64,000 nt of DNA from Epinephelus fuscoguttatus (GCF_011397635.1 NC_064773.1:20810449-20874448); one strand, 5' to 3'; counted from the first letter of the stretch, positions 33,801-45,464 are shown. The notes: generated by a model from the sequence alone, not told the origin. Numbers and translations are program-made.

Positions 33801-36800
33801 ATTTACATGTACGCAGGACAGAACTGGGACAGTTTTGACGTCCTTGTTTCTCTTTTCTTTCTCCATTGTCCTTTAGAAACTTTGCATATTTGATAACTTT
33901 GGAACCCTGGTGTTTGCAGTTTTCATGTCAATCTGGGGTAAGTTGCACACAATGTCAGAGAGGTGTTGGCGTCCTTCATTTCTAAGTTTCTAGAGCTGCA
34001 GCAACAAGTCGATTAATCTATTAGTGAATTGAAAGAGAATCAATTGCCAGCTATTTGGATAATTGATTAATCGTTTCAGTCAATTTTCAAGCAAAAATGT
34101 CAAAAAAAATGCTGATTCTTGGTTTTTCAAATGTGAGAATTTGCTGATTTTTCATCATCAATAATAGTAAATTTGACATTCTATAGACTAAAAGCTTAGA
34201 TTAATGGATAATTAAAATAATCTCTAGTTGTAGCCCTACAGTTTTCCCATAGAGCAGGCATGCTAATATCACTATCTTCGAGGGAAGCTATATTTATAAC
34301 CGACCATTTGAAATGTTTATTTTGTCCTTATCTTTAGTACTATTAAAGGCAACACACTTTACAGTACATTAGTGTTGATAGAGGATGACGCAGACAATAC
34401 TGTGTACATTCAGTTGTTTCCTTCTTTCTCACTATTGCCATGCCTGTTTTTTCCTGCTTCTGTTCGTTTCCTGACTGCAGTCACTTTGTTCCTGGAGTTT
34501 TGGAAGCGCTACCAGGCAGAGCTGGAGTACATGTGGGACACTGTGGAGTTTCTGGAGCAGGAAGAGCCGTCTCGCCCAGAATATGAAGCCAAGTGCATCT
34601 ATGAGAGGAAAAACCCGGTCACAGGGGTACGTCACACTCACAGACTCTCTGGTTTATTCTGTTGGCAGCTAATAATGTTTCCAATAGTCCAAAAATTGTT
34701 TCGTGATCACCTAACTAAACCAACCAAGAAAAAAATATGTTTTACGTTTTTTTGTTGTTGTTGTTGTTGTTGTTCAGAAGGTTTAAACCACATGGAGTTG
34801 CTATGTTGAAATGATGAGTTTAAAGTCGTGTCAACCATTTCACTGCTTTTGTTTGTGATGTAGATCAAAGAGAAAGTGCCCTATACAGCCTGCGGACGAT
34901 GTTTTCGGGTGTCCATAGGAATTAGCACGGTCTTATTCTGGGTAATGTGTTTTATTTAAAAAATGTTTCTTTGTTAACACTGTAATTTACCTGTCTGAAA
35001 TTTTACAAGTTCTTCAGACATTCTTGTAAATAAATAAGTAAATTGGTGCTAATTATAAAAAGAAAAGGTCAATTTAAACCAATGTAAATTTTCTGTAATT
35101 TCTCATTTTTTTATTGGAAACTCAATTTCAAAACAGAATATACGTTAATCTTTTTGATTTTATTTTTGTCCTTTAGATTCTGTTGATCCTGGCGTCCATC
35201 GTGGCCATCATTGTCTACCGCCTGGCTGCGTTTTTTGCCTTCTCAGCCAAACTCAGAGCTCAGGATTCCTTGAAGGAGCTGGAGCCCCTGAAGGAGTATG
35301 TGACGCCTCAGATGGCCACTTCTGTCACAGCCTCTCTCATCAGCTTTGTTGTAATCATGATCCTCAACATCCTCTATGAGCGGGTCGCCATCTGGATCAC
35401 TGACTTTGGTGAGTTTGCTCTCCTGCCTTCTGCCCCGCATTGACCTGCATGTGGTTTTTAATTGGAAATCTTTTCTTGTCTGACACAACAACAGAGCTTC
35501 CACGGACTAAGACGGACTATGAGAACAGCTTGACCCTGAAGATGTTCCTCTTTCAGTTCGTCAACTATTACTCCTCCTGCTTCTACATCGCCTTCGCCAA
35601 AGGGAAAGCGGTCGGCTTTCCTGGAGACCCTGTTTATCTCTTGGGAAAATACCGGAATGAAGAGGTACGGTTTGTCCATCTGGCTGTTACATATTTAAAG
35701 TTGGGCATACATAGAAAAGTTGTTGACAATTTCCAGCTCCCACTGTACAAGTAAATCGTCTGTGATGTAAAGCCAAACTCACAATGCTCACTGTGTGGTC
35801 CCATCGTCAAGCCACGACGTGCTCACATAGTACGTGTAAAATAGATGATATAATGGCCCGTTGGCCCCTGTGGACCGTTCTGGCTAATGACAAATGTCAG
35901 TAAAGATAAGTTTGAAAGCTAAGTGGCTGCGGGCAGGTCTAAGTTAGCAGCACCAACATACTAGCTGGATATACTCTGTACGATTAATTGATCTGCGGTA
36001 ATCAACTCTTGGATCTGCTTCAGCTGTCCCAGAGCCTGACAACAACTGGCCAAAATTTCTCTATCTCAAATTCTGTCGGACTCCAAAATTAGTCGTACAG
36101 CTCAAAATGGCGTCAGAAATGGGTTCAAATTGTACACTGTGTGTCCAGCTTAATGTAACTCACTTGCTATTCGTGACTCTTATTTTGTGTCTCATTGTCC
36201 TGCAGTGTGATCCTGGTGGCTGTCTGATCGAGTTGACGACTCAGCTCTCTATCATCATGGGTGGAAAAGCCATCTGGAACAACATCCAAGAGGTCTTGCT
36301 ACCGTAAGAAGTCAGAATCTAAGACCAACTTTACGTCAAATATGGAACGCAAGTAGCACAATGGCAGCTTATACTGTAGATGCAGCCATAGACTTTACAC
36401 AAAGATGGACGACACGTCTGTACTCCCTCCGACAAAGTGCAAAAATGTAGCCAGAATATCCCAGAAATGGGTGCTGTCATGTTGCGCTGTTGGAGCCAGA
36501 GTCTGAGCAGTAGCAATTGTGGATTTGGAGTATCAAATTCTCGCCCATACACTCGTCCAGGCCAATCGCTGTCAACCATGATGTCAAACCCCCTTTTTAT
36601 AGCCTCAAATAACCGATTAAAACCAAACATCTGCTAACGTAGAGGGGGGAAAGATTTATGACCTATACTGCAGCCAGCCACTAGGGGGAGATTGAGGTGT
36701 TTTGGCTTCACTTTTGGGGAGCTGTCATGCCGTCCATCTTTATAAACAGTCATGGGATGCAACAAATCTCCAGTTAACTCAAGTGAATTTGCTGCCAATA

Positions 36801-39491
36801 ACAGGAGTCAAGGCCATAGGGCTAATAGTGAACCATACACCAACTCTCCATTGTCATACTGAGTCACCATTTCTGTATATGACCTCCTCCACCCCTTCCA
36901 CAGGTGGGTGAAGAATCTGATTTTCCGATACTGCACCAATGTGGCTTCAGAGAAGGTGGTTCCTCGCTGGGAGCAGGACTACCGACTTCAGTCGCCTTCA
37001 AAACTAGGGCTGTTCTATGAATACCTGGAGATGGGTAAGTCCCCCGACTGTCGCATTTATAGCTGCATACCTGGAGACACATAGTATTATGCAAGGATTT
37101 GCAATGTGGAGGCTTATGTGTTGCTAAATTGCAAAACAGGTTGCACCACACAAACTATGTCTTACACACAGTAGTGGTTAGTTGTTACCAAATGAGCTAA
37201 AACCCTTACTTGTTTTTTACATCTCTGTTTGTCTACAGAATAAACAAAGCTCAGTCTGTATGCTAAGCTAAGCTAACGGGCTGCTGGTGTCAATCTCTTC
37301 AGCTAAGTCTTTGCAAGAAGGCAAATAAAACAAGAATATGAGTATGCATTCCTGAAGGCGAGCAGATTAAGTAATCCTTGAACTATTTTTATTAAAGAGT
37401 TACGGTATGCAGGCTGAGTGTCAACAATCACAAATGGTATGCCAATAATGTCAACTGGTCAGATGTTTCCCTTTGACTCTGAACTACACGAATACTATTA
37501 TACGGAGCACGTCGTCACATTCAGTTTCGATACTGTTGTCTCACTCTCCTCTGTGGTCCTCTTGTCCATGTGTCACTGTCATTGTCATGGAGATCCCGTT
37601 TCGTCCCACCTAACTCGTTTGCGTCTGCGTCCAAATCGGATTCAGAATGTTGATCAAAACAGGAATTGTCAGAGTCTGAGTCCATTGACATCTACACAGC
37701 TTGCGCATCCGCAAACTTTTCTGTCTGCGCCGGCATTTTCATGCGGTTAACAAGCTGCTACATTTCTGTAAACATCATCTTCTTCCGGTTTCCAGCGGAT
37801 CTTCCTCTTAGTTTGTTTTTGGACGCGGCTGTGCTGTTGTACTTCACAAGATTTGTAATAGCACCCTCCATCTTATGACAGTGACGCCAATTGCCGGAAT
37901 ATCTCGTCAATGGCTGCAACTAGTTCGAAACTAGCCAGCAAGTAACTAAGGATCTCACACACACTCAGTATCTGTGCCTGTCTTTCCTTATACGTGTATC
38001 TTGTCTCTCGCAGTCATCCAGTTTGGCTTTGTGACCCTGTTTGTGGCCTCCTTCCCTCTGGCTCCGATCCTGGCTCTGGTCAACAACCTGTTTGAGATCC
38101 GGGTTGATGCGTGGAAAATCACCACTCAGTTTCGCCGCATCATGCCAGAGAAGGCCCAGGATATCGGGGCCTGGCAGCCCATTCTTCAAGGTGTCGCTAT
38201 ATTGGCTGTTGCAACAAATGTGAGTTACTGTTTACACTGAGTTATACGTTTGTACGTTTGTTTTAAAATCTAATATAATCTCATTCAACAATGCCTCAGT
38301 AAATCCTACTTTTGTCAAGCATAATGTCCTGGTGTCTCAACAGGCCATGATCATTGCTTTCACATCTGACATGATTCCACGGTTGGTGTACTACTGGTCT
38401 TTCTCTGTGTACCCGTATGGAGATCACCCAAATAACACCATGCAGGGCTACATCAACACCTCGCTGTCTGTATTTGACATCAATGACTTCTCCAACTACA
38501 GCAGGCCCATAGTGACACGGTACAGCATCACCACCTGCAGGTACAATTGGCCCATATGTGTGTCCTCTATTTAATTTTCCTATGTTTGGTTGTGTTGGCA
38601 TCCATTAGATTATTGTTTCAGAATATTTGCTGTTTATAGTTTGCTATTATTGATTATATTTATGTTATCAGTTATTCCCTAGACGAATGTTGCGTATTGT
38701 GAGAGATAAAACTCTTGAATTTTACAGTAAGACTTGAGACTAAAATGCGAAAAACTCAAATTTTGATTAAATGCTTTGGAGCCTGTAAAGACACGTTATC
38801 AGATAACTTAGCATTTATGTGAACAGATAAGTTGGAATCTCAAAACAGAATGATCTCAATTGGACTGAAATGTCATTTGAGTTTACTTGCAAAAAGGAGA
38901 TAGCGATGTGATGGAAACATCTGGACAAAATACAATGTCATCACATAAAGACACTTGAAATAATATTTTAAAAAGCTGGTGAGTTCAGTGGAAGACAGTT
39001 GTGTGGCAAGTCATGTTTGAGTCCTGACGAAAACTACTAAAAACCTCTCTTTTCTTAAGGTATCGAGATTTCCGGTTCCCTCCCGGGCATTCCAGGGAGT
39101 ATGAGCACAATGTTTACTACTGGCATGTGATCGCTGCCAAAATGGCTTTTATAATTGTTGTAGAGGTGGGTGTGAACACAACAGTAAATCCCTCTGACAC
39201 TAAAAAATATAATCAAAGCATGAATTATTAAAACATACTCATGGAGGTGTCTTCTTCTTCTTCTCCTCGCAGCACATTGTTTACCTTACAAAGTTCATCC
39301 TGTCCTACATGATCCCAGACGTCTCGTACACAGTCAAAGAACAGATCAAACGAGAGAAGTACCTGACCCAGGTTATCCTCCACGAGACAAACCTCAAGCT
39401 GGTGACCAAACGTTTGAAACCAGCCGCAGACATGATTGTCAAGAACACGGAGGCGAATGCGACGCAGGAGGAGCTGGAGCTTGATTTCTGA
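18839..39491 (+). CDS. ano6: anoctamin-6 (TMEM16F), calcium-activated lipid scramblase and channel
   Basis: Plasma-membrane protein that exposes phosphatidylserine on calcium rise and also conducts ions. Exons: 18839-18932, 26154-26224, 26847-26975, 29628-29693, 29771-30058, 30183-30296, 30407-30522, 33292-33426, 33533-33638, 33877-33937, 34481-34626, 34864-34941, 35177-35408, 35495-35664, 36206-36303, 36904-37034, 38014-38219, 38344-38540, 39060-39165, 39273-39491. They sum to 2763 nt (920 residues; human 910). The cytosolic N-terminus has [20 protein letters not shown]. The rest is closest to human ANO6 ([43 protein letters not shown]). Calcium ligands on helices 6-8 are kept: N627, E631, E674, E677, E706 and D710. 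The intron after 30058 has a GC donor; all others are GT-AG. The N-terminal 55 residues before AEFNDKPDS are weakly conserved. Confidence 0.97.
22254..23588. repeat. long inverted repeat (arms about 85 bp, spacer about 1.2 kb)
   Basis: The left arm 22254-22340 (ATAATCCACAGACC, GTGAGCAGTTTCATGT, GGAACTATTTTCT, CCAACTGTATCAC) reappears inverted at 23509-23588. The spacer carries a repeat-like segment at about 22866-23229, beginning TAGGGGTGGGAATCACC, and the SINE at 23239-23432. The arms are probably the two subterminal parts of a MITE that took later insertions. Confidence 0.7.
23239..23432 (-). mobile_element. tRNA-derived SINE, copy 1
   Basis: Minus orientation: the poly(A) tail appears as the T-run at about 23236-23253. 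On the minus strand the head reads TGGCTTAGTGGATAGAGCAG (A box), with GGGTTCAACTCC (B box) about 50 bases on. The flanks are an exact 17-bp duplication CACCACTGAGCAACTTT (23222-23238 and 23433-23449), which indicates LINE-driven insertion. Sister copy at 55954-56149. Confidence 0.85.
24290..25960 (+). repeat. degenerate tandem repeat of TTTTGTGTCTCTTT-like units
   Basis: Dozens of loosely spaced units, each around 20-25 bp, with core ATTTTGTGTCTC and linkers such as TTTGTAGTCATT, TTGTGGTTG and TTTGAGGTAAT. Strong T/G strand bias. Open frames over the array (for example 25362-25739) are a side effect of this composition. A LINE tail-like piece interrupts it at 24566-24660. Confidence 0.8.
24566..24660. 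mobile_element. fragment resembling a fish LINE/SINE 3' tail
   Basis: AATAATAATAATAAATTTTA followed by TTTGAAGGCGCCTTTCTTGG and CACTCAAGGACACCGTAC, a pattern common at the 3' ends of fish non-LTR elements. Very short and read in reverse, with no coding part. Confidence 0.45.
26769..26846 (+). CDS. ano6: possible alternative N-terminal extension of ano6 exon 3
   Basis: An ATG at 26769 with A at -3 opens 26 codons, starting [20 protein letters not shown], that run without a stop into exon 3 (AEFNDKPDS at 26847). The stretch is acidic, like the N-terminus of human ANO6. The normal acceptor CCCTCAG lies inside it, so use of this start would require a promoter within the intron before 26769 or retention of sequence upstream of the acceptor. 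It is inference only. Confidence 0.35.
26976..29627. other. ano6 intron 3 (2.65 kb)
   Basis: A damaged relative of the tRNA-derived SINE lies at about 27053-27150 (TTTTTTTGCCTTTATTAGAT, then GACATGCAGC-like sequence). A MITE is at 29001-29325. The rest looks single-copy and non-coding. Confidence 0.5.
29001..29325. mobile_element. MITE with GGAGCAGTGTGTAGGATT ends
   Basis: Left end AAAGGAGCAGTGTGTAGGAT; right end AAATCCTACACACTGAAC is its inverted partner. Internal GGCATCTAGCGGTGAGG is typical of this abundant fish family. A related, truncated copy on the opposite strand ends at about 57614. Confidence 0.75.
30059..30182 (+). promoter_or_regulatory. ano6: GC-AG intron of ano6
   Basis: Exon ends AGGATG and the intron starts GCAAGT; it closes with TTTTTCCAG before GCATATTAC. 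This junction alone keeps the frame and gives SRMAYYILSR, matching human SRIVYFILSR. The remainder of the donor agrees with the U1 consensus, as is usual for GC donors. Confidence 0.85.
31319..32171. mobile_element. hAT-like non-autonomous element ending in GCCCAGCCCTA
   Basis: The right end, read on the minus strand, is TAGGGCTGGGCGATATATCA, a very common fish hAT terminus. The left end TAAAGTGGCGATACACGATA is a diverged partner. Inside the right part, TTTATATCTAGCTTGAAAAT and ACACAGCTCCGCCC-like words are shared with the copy at 49729-50060. No target duplication could be read. Confidence 0.6.
32412..33063. mobile_element. hAT-like MITE with TAGACTTGCACCGAT termini
   Basis: Left end TAGACTTGCACCGATTACA; the right end reads TAGACTTGGCACCGATT when inverted, one extra base aside. 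The flanking octamers GCTGTTAC and GTTGTTGC agree at 6 of 8 positions, suggesting an old target duplication. CCGATACCGATTTCCGATTT is characteristic of the family. A further terminus-like string, GGTGCATCTCTA, at about 33099-33110 suggests insertion into an older relative. Confidence 0.65.
33991..34239. mobile_element. 249-bp hAT-like MITE in an ano6 intron
   Basis: Left TAGAGCTGCAGCAACAAGTC, inverted right TAGGGCTACAACTAGAGATT. Between them are the AATCGATTAA-type words typical of this abundant fish family. The presumed target octamers match only partly (TAAGTTTC and CAGTTTTC). Confidence 0.65.
34754..34774 (+). repeat. (TTG)n microsatellite
   Basis: About seven TTG units in the ano6 intron before exon 34864-34941. 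Confidence 0.9.
36386..36755. mobile_element. MITE with CCATAGACT / CCATGACTG ends
   Basis: Left CCATAGACTTTACACAAAGA with TGGACGAC; inverted right CCATGACTGTTTATAAAGAT with GGACGGCATG. Internal GCCAGCCACTAGGGGGAGA is a common fish repeat word. Both flanks carry GATGCA. Confidence 0.6.
37035..38013. other. ano6 intron 16, no clear element
   Basis: A short stretch, ATGCTAAGCTAAGCTAACGG at about 37260, recalls a dispersed fish repeat. Open stretches at 37418-37750 and 37666-37878 lack splice support and similarity to any family known to me. Confidence 0.35.
38541..39059. other. ano6 intron 18, nothing recognised
   Basis: AT-rich sequence without repeat ends or open frames of note. Confidence 0.4.
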
Positions 39492-40941
39492 ATTAAATCT
39501 ATGGAGGAAGAAATCAGAGACGATGTTCATCCCTCATACTGTAAATACATGACTACCCAGCTTTCTGCAACATTTATCCACCTCTGTTTGAATACTGACT
39601 TTGTGAACCAGTGACGAATTAAGACCTGGAACAAGATATGGACTTTTGTTGTGGAGAATGCGTAGCAACCAGTAAGACGATGTTTCTGTCGGACAAAGAA
39701 AGGAGAAACCACTTTTGTATAGTCTTCACCCACCTACTGTGCTCATGGTCTGGACCCCCGTCAGGCTGAAGTGTCTAAAAGGAAGAAGAATAGATCATCT
39801 GTCCTCTGTAACTTTCCTCTCAGGCTGACCGATATATCATACAGGATTTTTTGTAGCTGACGCACCAGTGCACAAACACAGTGTTCCTGATTAGGATGGA
39901 ATCACACTTCGGCAGGGCGCTGAACATAAATAACTTCTGATAAGAAGGCTGGAGGACGGTGATACTCTACTTGCGGCCCGTGGGCCAAATCTGGCCCGCG
40001 ATAGGGTACTAGATGGCCCCCAAACCATTTTCTAATTCACAATGTAAATAACAGACAACTCAGCAGGGGTCAAGGCGAGGCCCCCATTGTCCTCAAATCC
40101 TTAAGGTGCCTTAAAGTGGCCCCTGGGCAATGCTATTGAGTATTTCTGCTGTCGGATTATGGGATATAGTGCGTTGTAATCCTGGGACCATAGACTTAAC
40201 ACTCCAACTTTATATACCCCATTTTTCGTCATGTCTCTTTAGTTATGAAGTAGAAATTAATGAAAATATATAATACTTAGTGGTTCTGATGAGCCCTCAG
40301 AGAGAAATTAGAAAATTTAGCCAAAAAAAAAAACATCTTTTCCCAGAATTCATAGCTGCATGTCTGGTGTTTGTTTGCTCATACCTTTTGTTCTGAAGGT
40401 CGTATAGACTTAGAACCAGGGTATTATCCCCCCACTGTCCACCTCCACGCCGCTCTCATATTCAAACGTGGACAGACAGTTATAGGGCTTGGGGCATAGG
40501 GATCGAGTGGTGTTGTGACCCTGTGCAGCATCACCCTTGGCAGGAGTGAGAGGTGCAGAGCATCCTGGATGCAGTGGGGGATTCTGCCTGGCAGTGGTCA
40601 CCTTTTCCTGTAGAAGCTCAACCACTGCACTGAGGAGGCTTTTTCTCCTCAGTCTGCCATGGTCAGCCATTTTTGGGAAAGAAGGTCCTAAAGAAAATTA
40701 TGGTCTTGCGTCTTCGAGAGGAGCTCTGCAAGTCAATGCTGTCCTTATGTAGGGTCTCCTTACACCCTAAAAATATTAATGTTTGCCTTGATGATTTATT
40801 TTCCCTAAGATAAATGCAAAAAAAATAGGTTGTCACTTATGGAAGCCCTCCTGGAGGTTATAGACGCTCTGAACCAAGACTGTCCATGCTATACTCCTTA
40901 TTGCACATCCAACAGTACCACTTATGACTTCCTGCAACCAC

Positions 40942-41527
40942 TTGGGCGCATTCACACCAAGATGGTCTGGGGGACTCTGTTCGATTGGGTGGGGAATGCA
41001 GAAAAATGTCACACCTTCATTTGGTTTGGTTCACTTTCACACAGCACTTTCTAAAGCGCACCAAACCCCCTGGACAACGTTATGCAGTTACAACAGCTGC
41101 TCGTTTGTAGGCGGTATTGCCCAAAACGACCACTGACCAGGGGAAAAAAAAGCATGAGGAAGAAGAAAGCCCGGCTCATTGATTGGCCAGGGCCGAAAAC
41201 GGAAATCCATCCCCTTCAGCCGGCTTGGTCACCACAAAAACACCAAAATGCACTGTGCTCTACGTCACTTCCTCTCTTTGGTTCACTTCCTCTCTTTGGG
41301 TCGTTGGATAGTCCGTTTGCGGTTCCCACTGTAAGCGAACCGCACCAGGGTTCACTTGAAAGTGAACCGAGATGCCCAGTTTTCAAGCGGACCAGGGTTG
41401 GCTCGTTTGGTCTGCACCAGAGTTCAAATGAGCATTCACACCACTCCAAACGAACCAAACTATCCGTGGAAGCGGACCAGGGTTCATTTAAAGCGGACCA
41501 AATAGCACCAGTGTGAATGCATCCTAA
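40942..41527. mobile_element. MITE with GCATTCACACC ends
   Basis: Left CTTGGGCGCATTCACACC; inverted right TTAGGATGCATTCACACTGG. The body repeats AGCGGACCAGGGTT, GAACCGCACCAGGGTTC and AAACGAACCAAAC in both orientations. A relative with TTAGGGTGCTTTCAGACCT at its right end lies at 56468-57178. Confidence 0.65.
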
Positions 41528-41551
41528 AGTAATTGATATTTGGAAAGGGAT

Positions 41552-41605
41552 GGGTTAGGGTTAGGGACTATAAAGTTGTGAAGTACAGGGTTAGGGTTAG
41601 GGTTA
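41552..41605 (+). repeat. short interstitial telomere-like repeats
   Basis: GGGTTAGGGTTAGGG at about 41552-41566 and again GGGTTAGGGTTAGGGTTA at 41588-41605, followed by decayed GGTTAAGG/TTAAGGGTTGG words up to about 41640. Too short to call an old chromosome end. Confidence 0.8.
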
Positions 41606-43108
41606 AGAGTAATGTTAAGGGTTGGTGTTAAGGTTGGAGTTCAGTGCTATTTGTTCTAATCTGAAGCCAGTATTGAATTTTAATGTATTTAGATTTTAAC
41701 CACTTTAAACAGTAGATCAATTCTGAATAACTTCAAATGTATTTATATTACACACATTACGCTAAGTGACTTGCTGGTGTTTCATGTATTGGTATTGGTA
41801 TTGTATTTTTGCAGCCTGGTTTGGATATGACAGCAAAGAGAAGCAAATGAGTGCCTCACACTTTGAAGTTTCACACTAAAGAGCACCAACCATTTGGTGG
41901 ATTAAGTATGAAATACAACCAAACAAAACAATCCCGGCTCAACGTGCACCTACGAGTTCTCTTCCAGGTCTTCCGGTCATCTGGAAATGTGCTCAGTTGT
42001 TGTGGAGATGGTTCCGGTGATATGTGAGCTTGTAGGATTTAGCGTTGGCCTAAAATGTAAGCTACCCAGAGTTACCCAGAGTTTCTTCCAGTTTTATGTT
42101 TGTGTTACATTTCAGCTTGGTGAAATCAGCATTGCGGTGCATCACTCTGTCCACTGAGCTTCATGCCGGGGGCTGGAAGCTTTCACATGTGTAACCAACA
42201 AGTGCCACAGCTGGGTGATTATTTTAGTGTAATGCTGTCACGAAATATCAGTATTATTATTATATAGACAAGAAAATGCAATACTGATGATGGACGAAGA
42301 GTGTTTTACACTTCAGCTCACACTGTTACACAAGTGATGAGACCAAAAGAGTTAGAATAGACATGGACTAACTGATACACTGACTAAGTGTGCCTCGAAC
42401 ACCTTTACCTTAGTGAGCATCTCGAATGTTTCAGAAGCTGTGTTGTTTGTAGGGTGATAGACGTGATGCCACGTGAAGAGTTTACAATGATTTCAAACTG
42501 ACCGCTCTTTCATCATCACTCCAAATGCAGTTTAGCCTTTTTTTAAATTTAGTGAACAAATCGCAGCCCTGTGAAGTGGTTTCGTCAACGATGTGAGTAT
42601 AGTCTGTCACTTCCTCTATTCAGATACTCTCATCCACTATGCACTTTTTAATGACATGAGTTTGAGTCCTGTGCCTTGACCACTGCACTGCACAACATTT
42701 TGACTACATGTTTTATCCTGTGATAAAGGCGATACAGTAATTTAGACTTTTCCTGTGTCACTGCTTCAATCTTGGATCAATACCTCTGCTGTATTATTGC
42801 CTCGCCAATGGTACCATAACGACCATGTATGTAAACAGTATCATATACATGCAATATCTGATCATGCATATGTGTCTTGTATTTTTATCTTGTCAGTGCC
42901 ATGAAATTGTTCTATAAAAAAAAAAGTTTTTCTTGTGTGTATTAAGTCTTGGGTTAAAAGCTCTCTTAAGATTAAAAAACTTTACACCAGTTTATGCTTT
43001 ATTTGTTGTTGTTTTTTTGACATTGGGCCAGGTGTTGCTACATCAGAAGATATTCGTTGTATTTTATCCACTCCTACTGATGTATGTGAGATAAAATATC
43101 TCCTACAG

Positions 43109-44178
43109 CAGTGGTTCCCAACTGGTGGGTCGTGGTTCCATTCTGAATGGACTGTAAGGGACATGCAAATGTTTCGAGCCTGTAATAAGCATACTTTATT
43201 TTGAAGTACTGCAAATTTCCCAATCTGAGCTTTTATTCTGAAATGTTGTACAGTGATTGAATAATGGACAGCTACTTAATAGAGACAGCAAACTAGCTCT
43301 ACGACATAGCCCAATACATTCTCTCTCTGACCTCGTCACTTCCCATGTCCAGATGTGCTGTGCAAGGTACCCTGGGTGCATTGGTTGTTAACGTTCCGGG
43401 ACACCGTCTCAACAACTGTTACATCCTTTGTCTTTTTTCAAAATACACTTCGTTTTCACAGGAAATTTACCATTTGCTTACAGTCTGCTTCAAAATAAAC
43501 GCACTACGTTGGTACAAAGCCACAAATTGACGTCTTTTTTCCTTCAACGAGAAACGTATATGGTTATGTTTTGTTAACAGTCATGCATCATGGGGTTTAG
43601 GCAACAAAAGCATGTGGTTGGGTTTCGGAAAAAAGCACGGTCTGCTATACAGTCTTCTGGGGAGCAAACCCCTGCATCCCGGGTAAAAGTCGGTGGTTGT
43701 TGGATGATCCACCCACACCCCTCCTGGCCACCCTATTTGGACTTTGCCTCAACTTTTGTTACCATCCCGCTGCATTTCTCCTTGACACTGTCGGCCACCG
43801 TTAAACTATAATGGCGACTGCCTGCATGTCATGCCGATAGATGGCTTTTGTTGTTGGTGTCTGACACCGGAAATCCCTGCGCAAGTGCCAGATTTCGATG
43901 ACTTTGGAGCGAGACTGGGTTGCAGAGGCAAACGCAAGTACGTCACCATTGATTTATTTAATTGTGTGGACCTGGAACTAATGACTAAGAGAAACCTTGA
44001 CCCCGTGGCTGGACCAGTTGGGAACCACTGCAGAAAAACCTTGCAAGGTAATGCAGTACTGAAGTTCAGGACCAAATTACTCTTGGTTGAAGAGGCCACC
44101 TCAGAGTGGAATTTTTAACACATAATGAGGGGCAGCGAGAGGACACGGCGTCATTTTCAAAAAGGTTGTGAACCACTG
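43109..44178. mobile_element. hAT-like element with CAGTGGTTCCCAACTGG end
   Basis: Left CAGTGGTTCCCAACTGGTG; the right end inverted reads CAGTGGTTCACAACC. Octamers TCCTACAG (43101-43108) and TAATACAG (44179-44186) match at 6 of 8. An inner inverted copy, GACCAGTTGGGAACCACTG, lies at 44012-44030, so this may be two nested copies. No transposase frame was recognised. Confidence 0.7.
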
Positions 44179-45032
44179 TAATACAGAGCAACAGGCTGCA
44201 CCTCTGTTACAGTGTGTAAACAACCCTGCTGAGACATTAAAAGCTTCACAAATTTACCAGTAGCTGTTAGGTTGCATCACAGTGCACAAGTGAGCCTAAT
44301 AAACCAGAGAATGGCTGTAGGCTCTGCTGTATGAAACCACAAGATGTCATGCCATTAGAATCTCCATCAGTTGCCAGATGATTGTGCAAGTATGGAAAAT
44401 TATCTCAACCTGGTTTGTGCCGAGAAACCTGCCAGAAACTGTATAAATAAAGCATACAATGTTTGTTCATTTTTTAAAAACAATTTTATTTATTTTTATA
44501 CACTTTTTTTAATTCCTTATTGAGCTAGCCCGATATCTCATGCATTCCTAAATGACATAATTCTATACAAAAAAAATATAATCTTTTCAAACTGAAAAGG
44601 TCCTACATCTGTATGTGTACTTTTATTTTATTTTATTTTATTTTGTTTTGTCTTTCATTATCCTTTATTTCTGCTTTGCAGTTAAAGTAATACCCTAATC
44701 TGTATTCAAATGTAACTGTAAATAAAATTCTTATTTATATAAAAAAAAAATACGTTCGTGACTACAATAAATATCTACATAATCATCATTAATAAACTAA
44801 AACTAAACTAAGATATAGCAGGTCAGTGTGGTGGCGGCTTTCTTTACGTCTCTATTGCATTTTGATCAGGCAGACTTTGACTCTCTCTTGACGTCATCTA
44901 GATGCGACAAGGACCCACTGTAACTCACATGTACGCCCACTGTGGCCGTTCATGAGGTGGACCAGCCTTGACAGTAGTACAAGTGTGTAGATTTTATCAT
45001 ATTTGATCGATAAATTAGACAGTGTCTCCATA

Positions 45033-45418
45033 ATGAGCTCCCAGATCACCTGTGTCGGATGGGTGGCTCGAGGCGTTGCCAAGGAAACCCCGGACAAAGT
45101 AGGTAGCATGTTAAGCTAGCCTGCGTTAGCCAACTAGCGGCTAATTTGTCAACATGGCAGGTAGACTACTACTACTTTACTAGTTTAACTGACCAAACTA
45201 CTAAGCCGTTTGGCTTTAATTTACATTTTATTTACAGCCAATGTGGCGCTTTAGACTGCCTAAACAAAAACTGTCGTGTAATAAAACATTTTGTAACAGT
45301 AGCTACAGCTAACTAGCAAGGCTAACTGTCAGGGTAGCTGTACTGTAATATAATTGAGAATACCCTGAGCTAGTCAGTGCTACAAGTGGCACAAGGGAAG
45401 TATTTTACCTTTTTATTT

Positions 45419-45464
<46 letters not shown>

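Larger units (their letters stand above)
39492..45032. other. ano6 3' UTR and spacer before pwp1
   Basis: The ano6 3' UTR begins here but its end is not certain. ATTAAA occurs at 39493 and AATAAA at 44446 and 44721; human ANO6 also has a long 3' UTR. Repeats present: a TTGCGGCCCGTGGGCC segment at about 39971-40030, a MITE at 40942-41527, telomere-like repeats at 41552-41605 and a hAT-like element at 43109-44178. No further gene was recognised. Confidence 0.5.

Noticed and set aside
37418-37878. Open frames in ano6 intron 16
   Set aside because: The flanking exons join in phase without them and the sequence resembles no known family.
40410-40670. 86-codon minus-strand frame in the ano6-pwp1 spacer
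   Set aside because: It starts plausibly (MADHGRLRRKSLL), but there are no matching splice sites, no recognised family, and MITE-rich surroundings. Kept as non-coding.
43831-44118. 95-codon plus-strand frame
   Set aside because: It lies inside the hAT-like element and contains its inverted terminus. No transposase motif.
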